A stretch of DNA of 64,000 bases from Entomortierella parvispora (Eukaryota; Mortierellomycota; Mortierellomycetes; Mortierellales; Mortierellaceae), in the NCBI GenBank assembly GCA_963573315.1, contig OY752143.1, forward strand, positions 806,001-870,000, given 5' to 3'. Positions 52,464 through 64,000 of the stretch are shown here, piece after piece. Position numbers and translations under genes: made by a program. The notes beneath the pieces were generated by a model. That model was not told the origin of the DNA. It did no database searches and was given only the letters and a program-made list of their open reading frames with translations. Each line of letters begins with the position of its first letter. The stretch's first letter is position 1.

Positions 52464-53809
52464 GGTGCAGATAGTCTATTCGTGATTGGATGAATGGATG
52501 AATGAATGCGGACTACATGCATCTGGTCCGAGGATGAATGAAGATTCGTTAAGGGGTGTAACTCTGCTTTGCCACCAATTTGACTGCGGGAATCTGGAAG
52601 CTGATCGTGTGCAACTTATGCTGCGATGCGGACAAGACAAACGACAACTCCCTTTGCTGCCACCGCGCCATGCAAATAGTCTACGTCAGATCGTTCAGAG
52701 GATATCCTTCCGACACACAACAGTCGAACGAGACAGGAAGCTTCCACCTGCAGCCTCGGTCTCTTAATTGCTTTGCTATGAACCCGATGCCACCATTTTG
52801 TTTCATCCTGGAAGAACACCTCTGAGTTCCAGTCTTGAAGACCCCCGGATACAGGTACATGTATCAGAGGCGTGCCTTCTACATACAGTAGCTAGCTCGA
52901 CGGTACGGCTTAGTGCACAGGCCACAATGTTTTACGTATCCCATGATCTTCTTCCTTCGAACAAATCAAATGAGACCTCAGGGAAGCTACGAATGGTTGG
53001 AGACTTGGGAGTTGCCCGCCTTCCCCGGCCCTCGTCTGCCTGCAAGACAAAGACACGCAAAGGATTCCCGGTAAGCAAAACGGCGAAACACCCCACTGTT
53101 TCTCGTGATCGTGGAAGGCGGAAATCATCCGATGTATCTCCGACAGATGCTGAGAGCAGTCCTGCCTTGCGCCCTGCGTAGGGCGAGCAGGGGACGTGTG
53201 GGGGAAGGTGTGGGAGGAGGGGGGCATAGGTCCCGCAAGAGGGTCGGTCCAACCGTTGCACTATACAGTAGAAGGATGATGACGATGATGACATATCATC
53301 CTCAGGGCAATATGTGTGGCACAAGAACGAAGCTTGAGGAACGAGCGTGGGAGAGTAGGGAAACAAGAACACATTCGACAGAGTGAGGGAGCACCTTGAT
53401 CCATTTTACCTCCATTCTCGCCCTCAAGGTGAGCAAGCCGATTATCGGCGATGTGATAGGAGGGAGGAGGGTTACTGAACTCAATATGTACCCGTACATA
53501 ATCCCTTTCTCCCCCACACTCTACGCCCTCTTTCATCGCGTGGTCTCGTGGGATGCATGAGCGCCCTTTTTTTTTGGTGCCTGGTTCCTGGCCCAACGGA
53601 TTATAAAATGCATCGACTGCAGCCCTTTTCCCCACTCTGTCCTCAATCGTTTACATCATCCTCCCCCCCAACACCCCCGTCCTCCCCAGAGTTCTCAGCA
53701 AGCACATCCTCCTATACCATCTGCCCGCCTATACCAGACTCCCATCCCACATCATACTCCTCTCGTCTGTCATCACTTCAATCATCCTCTACTTCCCAAC
53801 ACACCAACC
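52464..53809. other. Divergent promoter region between the SKI7-like and permease genes
   Basis: 1.35 kb. Contains the TATA element for the permease and a C/T-rich leader (53640-53805). Several short open frames lack support. Confidence 0.5.
53602..53608 (+). promoter_or_regulatory. TATA box of the amino-acid permease gene
   Basis: TATAAAA, about 200 bp before the start codon and just upstream of the pyrimidine-rich leader. Confidence 0.5.
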
Positions 53810-55519
53810 ATGTCACTACGGGGATCTCAAAAGGTTGATGGGCTTGACCATCTTCCCACCATGCAGTCTCACACTGGCTCACAGGTCGTAGCGCCTGCCG
53901 CTGCTGATCTCAAGCGCGGACTCAAGGCTCGCCATCTGTCCATGATCTCTATTGCTGGCACTATCGGAACTGGTCTTTTCTTGGCATCCGGTACTTCAAT
54001 TGCTCAAGCTGGACCTCTTGGCGCCTTGATTGCCTATATCCTGATCGGGTCCATGGTGTATACGCTGATGGGCAGCTTGGGCGAGATGGCAACACTCATC
54101 CCTACTGCGGGATCATTCAACACCTACGCAGCCCGCTTTGTCGACCCGGCTTTGGGATTTGGTAAGTTGATAATTTCGGCGTCCTTCATACTGTGCGCTG
54201 AATTCTTACATCATGAACTGACCGAACGATGCTGTTGTTTATACCACTGTGTAGCCCTTGGAGTCAACTATTTCCTGAACTGGGCCGTAACAGTTGCTGT
54301 TGAGATTGCTGCCGCCGCTATGATTCTTGAGTTCTGGGTCTCGCCCGATCTGTTGCCTTCCTGGGTGTGGAGCTTCTTGTTTTTGTTGTTCATGCTTTTC
54401 GTCAACGTCCTCTCTGTTCGCGCCTTTGGCGAGGCCGAGTACTGGTTTTCACTCGTCAAGGTCCTGACAGTTGTCATCTTTATCATCGTTGGAATTCTCG
54501 TGGACGCTGGAGCAGTCGGAGGCGACAAGATTGGATTCCGCAACTGGCAGATTGAAGGAGCCCCTTTGCCCAACGGATTCGGCGGTATCCTGGGAGTCTT
54601 CTTGGTTGCCGGATTCTCTTTCCAAGGCACGGAGCTGATTGGTATTGCCGCTGGAGAGAGCGAGAACCCTCGCAAGAACGTTCCCCGTGCCATCAAGCAA
54701 GTCTTCTGGAGAATCTTGTTGTTCTATATCTGCGCCATCTTCATCATTGGTTTGGTCTTGCCCTACAATGACCCCAACCTGTTGGGTAACGGGGAAGTCG
54801 ACAAGGTAGCCATTGCCATTTCGCCTTTTACGTTGGTTCTCCAGAAGGCTTTCAAGCCCGCCTCCCATGTCATGAACGCCGTCATTTTAATCACTGTGCT
54901 CTCAGCCGGTAACTCTGGCATGTACGCTTCCACCAGAACTTTGTTCATGTTGGCTCGCGATGGAAAGGCCCCTGCCATTTTTGGTCGTGTCAACTCTCGT
55001 GGTATCCCCATGCAGTCCTTGGCTTTCACCACCTTGATCTCTGCCTTGTCCTTCTGTGCATCTCTCCTTGGATCCGGCGAGGTTTACAACTGGCTCTTGA
55101 ACATCTCCTCCATCTCGGGATTCATTGCCTGGTTGGGTATCGCTGCCTCTCACTACCGGTTCCGTCGTGCCTATATTGCCCAGGGTGGTGATGTCTTAAG
55201 ACTGCCCTACAAAGCTGCATTCTTCCCCTTTGGTCCAATTTACGCTTTGGTCCTCTGCACGATTGTGATCTGCGGTCAAGGTTACTCTGAGTTTACCAAG
55301 CCTGACCCCAAGGCTGTCAACCTAGTCGCCTGCTACATTGGATTGCCTTTCTTCTTTCTGATGTGGGCTGGTTACAAGATCTACTACAAGACGAAGCTGG
55401 TCCCGCTGATGGAGTGCGATTTTAGCGTCTCCAACTTGCATGATGGAGATGGTGAACATATGGAAGAATATGGACCTGAACACACTCAAGTCGAAAAGGA
55501 CAAGGACTCGGAGCTGTAG
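53810..55519 (+). CDS. Amino-acid permease, YAT family (basic amino-acid permease-like)
   Basis: Exons 53810-54161 and 54255-55519 give 538 residues with about 12 membrane segments. Family signatures: LKARHLSMISIAGTIGTGLF at the first helix, GSLGEMATLIPTAGSFNTYA, FGEAEYWFSLVKVLTVV, FSFQGTELIGIAAGESENPRKNVPRAI, and a late GNSGMYASTRTLFMLARDG. These match fungal plasma-membrane proton-coupled permeases such as Lyp1/Can1/Alp1; specificity is not certain. The 93-bp intron (GTAAGT...TGTAG) is a multiple of three and has no in-frame stop, so the unspliced frame also reads through. Splicing is preferred because it restores PALGFALGVNYFLNW at the helix 2-3 junction. Both tails are polar and cytosolic. 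Confidence 0.93.
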   Translation: MSLRGSQKVDGLDHLPTMQSHTGSQVVAPAAADLKRGLKARHLSMISIAGTIGTGLFLASGTSIAQAGPLGALIAYILIGSMVYTLMGSLGEMATLIPTAGSFNTYAARFVDPALGFGKLIISASFILCAEFLHHELTERCCCLYHCVALGVNYFLNWAVTVAVEIAAAAMILEFWVSPDLLPSWVWSFLFLLFMLFVNVLSVRAFGEAEYWFSLVKVLTVVIFIIVGILVDAGAVGGDKIGFRNWQIEGAPLPNGFGGILGVFLVAGFSFQGTELIGIAAGESENPRKNVPRAIKQVFWRILLFYICAIFIIGLVLPYNDPNLLGNGEVDKVAIAISPFTLVLQKAFKPASHVMNAVILITVLSAGNSGMYASTRTLFMLARDGKAPAIFGRVNSRGIPMQSLAFTTLISALSFCASLLGSGEVYNWLLNISSISGFIAWLGIAASHYRFRRAYIAQGGDVLRLPYKAAFFPFGPIYALVLCTIVICGQGYSEFTKPDPKAVNLVACYIGLPFFFLMWAGYKIYYKTKLVPLMECDFSVSNLHDGDGEHMEEYGPEHTQVEKDKDSEL

Positions 55520-56856
55520 AGGTCCACCTCCTATCATATTTCGTATCTATCGGATTCTATGTGCTTTACATTCACGCGGCAGCACTTTGCCCGTTGTACT
55601 ATAATAAAAAAACCCCCCCTTGTATGTAACTCACACAAAAACAGCGTATTGGCCAGGCTCCGGACGGATGGCCCTCTAAAGAGACTAGAAGAGGGGCGTG
55701 CTCACACATCATCTTCTGTTGGCTGGTCAAGACAAGGCTTCTGTGCACTTTCTGCCAGTTCCGAACACCGAATTTCCTGGGCGCGTCCATTTGTGGTTCC
55801 AATGTATCGTGTGGGTGAAGAGAAAGGGCAGTGGTGGAAGGAGGGGCGAGAGTAACGTTTGTTGGTTCCCGATTTCTGATCGTTCCATGCTCCCCTTGCT
55901 TGTGCATTGCCAAGGTGAAAATGGAGAACATGGTGGTCAAGTGGCGCACTGCCAGTCAGGCAAGAGTTGTCAAAGAACGTGGAGAGTGCCATTGGTGGAT
56001 GGACGGCTTGAGGCGTGTAACGGCCAGGTTGTCCGTGGACCTTTTTTCCAGTGGTTTTGCACAAAAAGGAAAAGAAACAACAGAAGTTGCTGCAGGGCGA
56101 AAAGAGGACATGGAAAAGAGGGCAGGGAAAAGAGGGACAGAGAAGAGAGAGACTAGATTAGTTAGATTGGCTATGGTCCGCCCTTCATTTGCCCAACGGT
56201 GTGTGAGAAAGGGCAGACGTGTGTGTGTGCAAAAAGTGCTCTCGACGTTCTCTTCCCTTGAGGGTGAAGAGGTTGGACGAGGAAAAGAAGCAACAGAAAT
56301 TCTTTTCTGCGAGGCCCTTTTTTCTTTCCGACAGAATTCTGGGAAGTGCTCTTTTGGGCCTTTGCATCCGACCCCTGTCCCCTGTCCAGGCCTCGTGAGT
56401 GGCTAGCCACAATATTGACATGGCCCAAACGCAACAGCGTGAATTGGGGCTGCGGGTTCATTAGGAAAAGGCCTCAAAACGTGCCCATCCTTACTCCCTC
56501 TCCAGCGAATGAGGGTGCAACCTCGCAAAGTGTGGCCGATCGAGGCGTCAATCCATCGCTGTGTTGCTTGTTGGCTGATGATATCCACTGGACTCGCACT
56601 TGGGAGCGCTGGCTGGGTGTGTAACCTTGAATCGTCGTCAATCCCCGGTAACGATGAGGCGGTTGTCCAAAGGGCACCTACTGTATTGCCAATAGACTAG
56701 ACAAGAGCACAACCTCATGTGCCTTCACTTCATATAAAAGAGACATCTTCACTCCTCCCCTTCCTCTCTTTCTAGTGGTTCTTCAGTCGTTTGCAACTCA
56801 TTCCTCCTCCCTCCCTCCTTTTCTCCTACTCCCCTTCTGGTGGATTCCTCCTCACG
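55520..56856. other. Intergenic region between permease and MFS genes
   Basis: 1.3 kb with no supported gene. GA-rich on the plus strand from about 56040 to 56320. The MFS promoter is at its right end. Confidence 0.5.
56731..56740 (+). promoter_or_regulatory. TATA box of the MFS transporter gene
   Basis: CATATAAAAG, about 120 bp before the start codon, followed by a pyrimidine-rich leader. Confidence 0.55.
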
Positions 56857-58560
56857 ATGGCTAGCCCTTTTGCTGACTTTACGTCTCTCGAGCGTCGCAA
56901 CCTGATCATCTACATGATCGGTATCATGCTGTACAAGTTTGGTCTTGTAAGATCCCCTCCTCCTCAACCTCCACCACCTTTCTGCCACCATACACGACGC
57001 TTACTAGTTTCTTTTGCCTCTCATATACTTGTTAATTATAGGAAGCCTTCACCGGCTCTATTATCCTGCTTGCCACTGATCGTTTCAACGAGGCGTCTAC
57101 CTTCTCCAGCTTGGCTATTCTCCAAGGTCTTAACCAGGCTTTCCAGTGTGTTGGCTCTATTGCCATTGCTCCTCTGATCAAGCGTTTCCCTACCCGCTCC
57201 GTTTTGGCCGCCTCTATTGCCATGTTCGGTGTTCTGTCAGCCATCATTATCATTGTTGATGTCTCGACTGGAGGAAAGATCCCTCAGAATGGCAAGCAGC
57301 ATTACGGTAACTGGAACTACATGATTCTTTTCCCCATCTATAGTATTATTGGTATTTGCCACGGTATGGTCGAGTTGATCCGCCGTGTCATTCCCCGTGA
57401 TATTGTTGGAGGAAACGTTATCAAGCTGAAGCGTATGGACGCTGTCGTCCACGTCTTCTACGAGATTGCTGGTACGGCTGGCGCCTTCTTTGCCACCTTC
57501 CTGGTCTTGAACCTCGGTAACGCCTTGGCTCCTTCCATGTCCCCCTTCCTGTTCGTGTTCGCCGCTATTGCCTGGTCCTTCATTGGCTTGGTTGGTTCTG
57601 ACCACGACAACAAGTTGGCCCTGGAGACGCTGGACGAGACCCCCATGTTGTCCCAGATCGCGCACGGCTTCTCCCATTTCGGTTTGTCGATGTACCGCGG
57701 TGCTCAGATTATCTTCTCTTCTCGCAAGTTCATCTGGTTGATCCCTGGTTACTCTATCCCAGTAAGGATTTTTTGCTCTCATTCTTTTGCGCTGCCTCAG
57801 GATTCAAATGGAAAATAAGGGGAAAGAAAGTACTGATCCTAGGTTCTTTCTATCGGTCGCATAGCTTTTCACCCATCGTTACCTCGAGTCTGCTCTGTCT
57901 CCCGCCTTTGCCAAGCGTATTCTCAAGGAGGGTGCCTACTCTCAGATCATGGTTGGAGGCTCCAATTTCGGTGAATTGCTCGGTGCCTTGTTCGTGCTGT
58001 TCTTTGCTAACAAGATCAAGACTCCTCTCCCATGGTTGCGTCTTGACGCTTTGGGTCTCTTGTTGATCTGGATCTTGCCTTACTCTTACCCCGATCCCAC
58101 TAAATCCCTTCAGTATGCCTGGACCTTGGCCGCCATCTGGATCCCTGTCTCTTTTGGTTGGGCTGCTGGTGATGTTTCCTTGGCCGCCTACATTCAGTCT
58201 GCCTTGGCCGCGATCGAGAGACCCGATGACAAGGTTTCTCCTCTGGGTGCCGTCATGGCCTTCCTTTACTCGTTCTACATCATTCTCTACGCTGTCTTGG
58301 GTTACCTCCTCGGACGCGTCTTGGATGCCGCGAACTCCAAGGGTGATATCCGCCCTGCTTTGGTCCACGTCGGAGGCACCATGTACACGGTCGTCTGTGT
58401 AGTCTTGCTCTTGGCCACCTTCATCCCCAAGGGTGCCTTTGCTTTGAACCCCGATATCATTGATAACGTCGAAATCCGTGACGAAGAAGTGGACGAGAGT
58501 GCAATGTATAAGGATGATTTCAAGGAAGTCAAGGAGGTCAAGTCAGAAACCAAGGCTTAA
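56857..58560 (+). CDS. Major facilitator superfamily-type transporter, substrate unknown
   Basis: Exons 56857-56946, 57042-57761 and 57865-58560 give 501 residues with roughly twelve hydrophobic segments. Features: LERRNLIIYMIGIMLYKFG at the first helix, FQCVGSIAIAPLIKRFPTRSV (an MFS-like loop 2-3 with basic residues), a central cytosolic segment DHDNKLALETLDETP, and helix pairs such as LDALGLLLIWILPY and MAFLYSFYIILYAVLGYLLG. The C-terminal tail is acidic and lysine-rich (VEIRDEEVDES...KEVKEVKSETKA). No sugar-transporter or drug-antiporter signature stands out. All three exons join in phase 0. Gene expression is probably high, judging from the strongly pyrimidine-biased wobble use (GCC, TTC, ATC, GTC). 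Confidence 0.8.
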
Positions 58561-58818
58561 AGAAGAAGAAAAAGTGCGCATCTCCTCCCATCCTTTCCAT
58601 CTTTTGCATCTCACCCTATCATCATATATAGTGCACATATTGAGTAAGATATCTTATTTTCCTTATAGTATACCAAAGATAATCTGCTTCTTTACATAAA
58701 CTTGAGCGGTGGTGAAGAATAGTATGTTTTATTTCATTTTGAGTCCCAGAGGGAAGATGCATAGCATCACAGGAGGAATAGGGACGAAAAGGTGTTGAGG
58801 TACTGAAAGGCGACATCT

Positions 58819-60966
58819 TCAAGCCAAGGCGAGCTTCAGAGGCTCCATTGGCATTATTGTCATCCATACAAACTCCTCTGGTGGGAAGTGCTTGATGTGA
58901 ATGCGGCGGTCATGAGCAAGGACGCGAAGCTTGGGCATAGCTCGGGTCAAAGCACTCAGCTCGTGCTTCGATAGCCGACCAGAGGTGGTCTTCATGGCGT
59001 AATCAATAATATAGAGGTAAAGGAACTCGACGGCCCCAAAATGAACGAAGGCCTTCTCTCGCAGGATATCCTCCACATTCCCTGACGGTTTTTTCCGCAA
59101 TTTTCCTTTCTCTGACGGATGCTCTTTGGACCAGGTTTGCTTCAGATAAGCCCGTCGAATGTGGTCTGTCGACAGATGCAAATGATTCAGACGCTTCATC
59201 CTTTGGACCACGATCTTCATGAAAAGACGAAAGGCTTCGTCATTATGGAACTCCAGTTTTGATATATCCAAACGCTGCAACGTCTCTGCGCAAGCTGGTG
59301 CCATAGACGTTTCGAACTCCAGCAGACGCAGTTTGTGATCAGGCATTCCCAGAGCGTTTGTAACCTTGGTGGCCTCATTGTCATCACTATAAGGCCATTG
59401 GCTCTGCCACTTCCCCTCTCCCTCCAACGTCAGTCGCTCTAGACGAGAAAATGCCTGAAGGGCGGCCCAGACCGGCGACATCTCTGAAATATCGTTTAGT
59501 GTCAGGCTGGTGATGGTCATGGTCAAGGAAGACGGCTCTATGGTCTTGATTGCCGGGAGAGCGCAATAGTAAGTATCCAAGTCAGTGGCTCCATCCCTCC
59601 GAATAATGAGTTCCCACAGGAGTCCATTGGACAGAGAGTGCACAGAGAGCACAAGGTCAGACAGAGCTTGGATGTTGGACCATTTTAAGAAACCAAGATT
59701 AGAGCCCACAGGGGTGTCCGAAAGAACAGGGCGAAGACATTGGAAGGACAAGAGTCGTGGACAGGCCTTGACCAAAGTGAAGAGCTGGCGATCGAGAACG
59801 GCATTGGGGTCCGAGACCGTGTCCAAGGTGAGTCGACGGAGGTTAGGGCTGGACCAGAAGAGGTTGTCTAGTTGATGTTCGTCCTGAAAACAACAATGTG
59901 ACATATCAAATGTTCGAAGCCTAGTCAATAAAGACTCTTGCCGTCGTTCCTGTTCCGGTTCCTGAGGCGCACTTTCCGCGACGGTTGAGGTTGGCGATTC
60001 CCAGGCAACAGAGAGGGATTCAAGCAGGGGGCACGATCTTTGAAGGATCCGGGCCAATGAAGGCCAGTGGCATCTCCTGTTTTTCTTGACAATATACGAC
60101 GCGCTTCCGCGGAGCCCGCCGAGCAAAGTCAAATTTCGAAGTTGGGGCAGATGACGCACACTATTGACTAAATTCTGGTCCAAGTCCTCGTGGACTATTG
60201 AAAGCGTCAAGTCTGTGACATGTGGAAGCTTCTGAAACAGCGCGTCCAAGACTGGGGTTTGGTATTCATCCGCGTCCTGATCCTGTGTCGGGTTCAAGTC
60301 AAGAGTCTCCTTTTTAATAACCAGACGAGAAGAGAACAGCTTGAGGTTGAGAGTAGCTACGTTCCGACATCGTTCGGCAACATATGAAATCGATCCCTGA
60401 TAGTGTTCGTGCTTCGTATCTCCTGCTTCCATGGCCTGAAGAACATCGTCGTCATAGATGGAGAGTGTCAAGGATCTGGCTGCAAGTCCATTTCGAAATA
60501 TCACCGCCCGATCACTCTTTCCTGGATCCGAGTCAATGAAAACCCTCTCCCACAGGTAAGGGGCAAAACATTTCCACCAGCTGGAATGGACCAGTGCACA
60601 CCCCTTCAGATCGACACCCCGGAGTTCTTGTCGTATTAGATACGTAATCTCGGATACGTTCATTGCTTGTGACATGGCTGCGTGGGATATTATGAGCGGT
60701 AAGGCCTCCTTCTGATCGACTTGCTCTGGTTCTGGTGACGAGAACTGCGAAGCGGCATCTGCCTCTGACGATGAGTACTGAGAGGTGGTATCTGACTCTA
60801 ATGACGACGACCGAGTAACGATACATTGTTCATCTTGGGTGGCCTCATGATCGACGCGCAAGGGTTCGATTGGAAGCCTGTCGGGGCCGTCAATGGCTAA
60901 CAGCTTTGGTGGGTTAACTGGCTTGGTATCCATGAGTGATGGCAAACAACAGAGTGAGAAGGGCAT
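58819..60966 (-). CDS. F-box-like / leucine-rich repeat protein
   Basis: 715 residues, one exon. Start taken at the first ATG; an in-frame MDTKPVNPP 11 codons later is an alternative. Residues ~110-145 resemble a degenerate F-box (ELRGVDLKGCALVHSSWWKCFAPYLWERVF). The remainder is a series of weak leucine-rich repeats (VTDLTLSIVHEDL, LPQLRNLTLLGGL, SPNLRRLTLDTV, FSRLERLTLEGEG, MKRLNHLHLSTDH). It belongs to the same broad family as the protein at 38.6-40.9 kb and would act as an SCF-type substrate receptor. The N-terminal 80 residues are Ser/Glu-rich with a repeated SSxxDAxSQxSS pattern. Confidence 0.75.
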   Translation of the reverse strand: MPFSLCCLPSLMDTKPVNPPKLLAIDGPDRLPIEPLRVDHEATQDEQCIVTRSSSLESDTTSQYSSSEADAASQFSSPEPEQVDQKEALPLIISHAAMSQAMNVSEITYLIRQELRGVDLKGCALVHSSWWKCFAPYLWERVFIDSDPGKSDRAVIFRNGLAARSLTLSIYDDDVLQAMEAGDTKHEHYQGSISYVAERCRNVATLNLKLFSSRLVIKKETLDLNPTQDQDADEYQTPVLDALFQKLPHVTDLTLSIVHEDLDQNLVNSVRHLPQLRNLTLLGGLRGSASYIVKKNRRCHWPSLARILQRSCPLLESLSVAWESPTSTVAESAPQEPEQERRQESLLTRLRTFDMSHCCFQDEHQLDNLFWSSPNLRRLTLDTVSDPNAVLDRQLFTLVKACPRLLSFQCLRPVLSDTPVGSNLGFLKWSNIQALSDLVLSVHSLSNGLLWELIIRRDGATDLDTYYCALPAIKTIEPSSLTMTITSLTLNDISEMSPVWAALQAFSRLERLTLEGEGKWQSQWPYSDDNEATKVTNALGMPDHKLRLLEFETSMAPACAETLQRLDISKLEFHNDEAFRLFMKIVVQRMKRLNHLHLSTDHIRRAYLKQTWSKEHPSEKGKLRKKPSGNVEDILREKAFVHFGAVEFLYLYIIDYAMKTTSGRLSKHELSALTRAMPKLRVLAHDRRIHIKHFPPEEFVWMTIMPMEPLKLALA

Positions 60967-63763
60967 GCTGGGGAACGAAGGTGGGAAAAAGAGGGTTGGG
61001 CACTTTTACTTTTTGTATGTTCTGGCGCAAGCAAGGCGCAGCTCAGTGACTGCTACTCCAAAACCCATCAAAGTGGGACGGGATATTTGGTATTGTGGAT
61101 TGGACCTGAGAGCTGCGGCAGCAATGGATGACGCTAGAGGTCGAATCTTCGTGCACACTGTAGACGCGCCACGGCCTAGATATACTAGAGAAGCCTCTGG
61201 AAGGGATGGTATTGCGAATATAGACAGCAGAGACCCTTGATCTTAAGATGTACGAGCGCCGGGGTACGCAAAGCGGTCTCCACATGTCAGCGGCCAAGAA
61301 CTACAAAGCAGACTTGATTTTAAAAACTCCACATGTCCGGCAATAGGTCCGCGAGGAAGGAGTCTCAGTGTCTGTGTCGTGTACTGGTACACCACACACC
61401 TTTGTCTACACATTGAGGCAAGGGAATGCACCGCTCTTCCTCTGCCCTCGTGTCATCACTCCTCCTACACCCACATGTCCACGCCACACGCACGACCATG
61501 AATGTGGAGCGACCCCACAGATGTGGACCGAGAATGGTGAAACGACTGGACCCACATGCCCACCATGTACTCCTTTTATTCGTTTCCGGTTCCTTTTCAT
61601 GTCTGTTTGCGAGAAACAAGATGAAAGGTATTTCCAGTAGGTAGTTCGGCTGGTGAGCGTTGGTTCCCCTGACTGGACATGCACTGCCAGTCCAGAGAGC
61701 AGTGATGGAAGGAAGGAAAATAAAAATCCTGCTTTTTTGGCCGTTGTCTGAGCAGGAGTGCCGGAAATTTCTACTCTAAACCGAAGCGCGCTCCACCACC
61801 AAGGACTGAACGCAAACGCACGCACCAATCGGTCCAGATGTATCATCCCCAACAAGAGCTGGAGCAGCTGGTGCGGCGCGAAAACACAAAATTTGACTGC
61901 TTGCTGACCGAGAATGACACCGGAAAAAAACAATCGGCTGCAGACGAGCAGCATCGTAAGGTATCTGGATAACGGACGGATGGGCAATTGGGCTTTTCTT
62001 AAGAAGAATCGCGGCCATGTCCCCTTGGGCTTGTGTGTCGGGAGCAAAATGGACAGGCAGCCTTTTCAATTGCTCCGATCTCACCCCACATATCAGTCCA
62101 TAAACATGTGTTTCCTTAGCGTGGTGCTCTGCTGTCCACAACAACACAACACGACATGAACAAAAGAAGAAAGAAGCACCATGGCATAGCCGACAGGCAT
62201 TACAATTGGAGAGACCGCTGTTGTCTTGACAAACCGGAATGGACACCCTTGGTTCGATGGACCTTCGATCTCGGTGTTAGTCCTATGTAGAGAAGGAGCA
62301 GCAGACGAGGTGACCCTTTGTGCAACGCGACAGACGCTTTTTTTCCAATTGGCGGATATTCATCATGAATCGAGATAATACAAACCCTTCATTTTGATTT
62401 GCACTGGTTGGGCATGGCGCCACTGATGGTCATCTCCATCGTCTCTTCTTTGTTATTGTTATTATTCATCGACAATTGTTCACCTTGAGCTACATGTCAT
62501 ACAGAAATTTGGCTTCATTGTCCCTCTATTTCCTCACCAGAGGTCAGTGCGTTCTTTGTAGAGGGCTTGTGTTCTCCTTTTCACGAGGAAGCAAGCAAGT
62601 CTTCCGCCCGAGAGATGTGACCAAAAAAGGCAAGGGTGGGGTCTCTAAAAGGAGGTTTCTGGATCGTTAGCAGTTTATGTCTTTGGCAAAAGCCGTACGT
62701 CGTGGTGCTCTCGTCATGTTCGCAGACCACTAAAGAGGAGAAACATTTGGGGTGGAATCCTGTTCAAAAAAGGGCGGGCACAAACAACAAGAGCCGGGCT
62801 AGAAGACAAGAAATTGAGCAAATGATGAGGTGCATGCATGCAAGGAATTGCCTCTCTCTGTGGCAGTCCCACCTCTCCTGAGCACCGTTCTGGACGTCCT
62901 GTAAAATACTGAGTCCAGAAAGTCATCCCTCGGTCGTCAATTGCTAAAAGCAAGGATGAAGGGGAAAAAAAGACGAAGATCAGCAGAAGAAGGAGGCCTG
63001 GACACCGACACTTTACAGCTTCGATCCATTCATGAACAAACAACAGCAAAGAGACAACAAACAGCAGAGACCAGTCGTTGCTCAATCTCCACATACACAA
63101 ACACCTCACATTCGCACACGTCCCTGCGCCCTGCACGTACTACAGAAAAACAAAAGCAAAATGTAGGAGATGACCAACCGTTAAATAGATCTTCTTCCTT
63201 TCGTGAGGAGGTGTCCTCGTTGGGTCGAGTAGCGAAGGGGAGCTTTGGGGCGAGGATCAAGGAGTTATGCCGTCGCTCATGAACCAGCATTCGCTTAGAA
63301 GGTCGTCAAACAGTGAGAAACACGACGTTGCAATGAGGGCAAAGGAAAGCTAAGGGCGAGGGGCAGAAGAAAAACGAAAGAACGACGGAGTTTTTTCGTT
63401 CCTTGTACAGCTCGACAATGTCGACGCCCGTGTGCGAAGCGGAGCCAAACCTCTTGGCCGTGTTTGTTTTTGGCGCATGATCGAGCTGCGTGTTGTTGTC
63501 GTCGTGTGCGAATCGACCCAACCCAGTCCAAGAGGCCGTTGAAGGGGACGGGATGTGGAGCAAGCAAGGACGGGCCACCGCTTAAAAGCAACAGACCTCG
63601 GGTCTGTCCTCGTCCATCCACACTCTCTCTCTGCGTCCCGCTCTTCTTGCACGCGTACCCTCTCCTTCGCCTCCACAACAGCGACGACGATCCTGTGTAT
63701 CTCCCCACTTTCCCCTCCTCGCTCTCTGCTTCCTACTCCACTTCTTGACCCCCATTCCTTCCT

Positions 63764-63794
<31 letters not shown>

Positions 63795-64000
63795 GTCCAT
63801 CAGCCTGTTCATTCATTCCGTTCGCTCATTCCCATTCCTCGCCTGATCTCCGCAGACAGCTTCTTTCCCTACAGCTCGCCCTGTTTTGTCGGAATCTCTC
63901 CACTCCACCAAAACCACCCCGTCTCCTCTCCGACAATTGTATATACAATAGGTAATGATCGTTCTTTCTCGTGACCCATTGTGGCCCTGGCCCAGCAGTG
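60967..64000. other. 3-kb right-edge region without recognised genes
   Basis: Begins with the promoter of the F-box-like gene. Open frames in 61-63 kb are short, overlap on both strands, and show neither splice structure nor family similarity. The last ~350 bp are strongly pyrimidine-rich on the plus strand with a CATC repeat, like the leaders before other plus-strand genes here, so a gene may start just beyond the window. Confidence 0.5.
63764..63802. repeat. CATC/CGTC tetranucleotide repeat
   Basis: About nine CATC-type units with two CGTC variants, in a C/T-rich stretch near the right edge. Confidence 0.9.

Overview
This window is nuclear DNA of a filamentous early-diverging fungus, most likely Mortierellomycotina (Mortierella/Linnemannia/Podila type). 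That placement is inferred from gene content. It carries a fungal GCN4-type bZIP factor, a DUF3533/SNG1 protein, a YAT-type permease and F-box/LRR proteins, next to genes such as SCAI that the model yeasts lack. Introns are short (about 40-130 bp) GT-AG introns. I resolved about 26 protein genes and one tRNA. Exon joins were derived by hand from splice motifs and checked for reading phase.

Layout. 0-6.5 kb, minus strand: a multi-exon gene that may encode a NELF-B-like elongation factor, ribosomal protein S13 (last 11 codons on a separate exon) and a signal-anchored aspartic protease. 7-15 kb: a 16-exon SCAI orthologue, then a divergent pair of probable mitochondrial genes, a protein with a bacterial RNase P protein (RnpA)-like core (minus) and an Ugo1/SLC25A46-like carrier (plus), sharing a 311-bp promoter. 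16-24 kb: a SNG1-like membrane protein, the rRNA-processing kinase GRC3/NOL9, and a ubiquitin-like/RING-IBR-type protein. 24-32 kb: two tandem BTB genes with a shared cysteine-rich tail, a TetX-like FAD monooxygenase, and the mitoribosome assembly factor RSM22/METTL17.

33-37 kb: a thioredoxin-like gene whose last intron holds a complete 2.9-kb Tc1/mariner/IS630-type transposon (TA duplication, 23-bp terminal inverted repeats, intron-containing DD34E transposase, and a second unrelated ORF). The thioredoxin last exon lies beyond the element and is still in phase. 37-48 kb: a 32-cysteine secreted protein, an F-box/LRR protein, SmD1 divergent from DNA primase PRI1, an alcohol acetyltransferase-like enzyme, and a GCN4/CPC1-like bZIP gene with two upstream ORFs in its presumed leader.

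48-64 kb: a tRNA-Leu(AAG), an orphan ORF beside it, a SKI7/HBS1-N-like protein without a GTPase domain, an amino-acid permease, an MFS transporter, a second F-box/LRR-like protein, and about 3 kb with no recognised gene at the right edge.

The genes are mostly independent housekeeping functions, with a mitochondrial theme (RnpA-like, Ugo1-like, RSM22). The strongest leads are the RnpA-like protein, the intron-nested transposon with its second ORF, the two-uORF bZIP leader, the UBL-RBR protein and the stand-alone SKI7-like gene.
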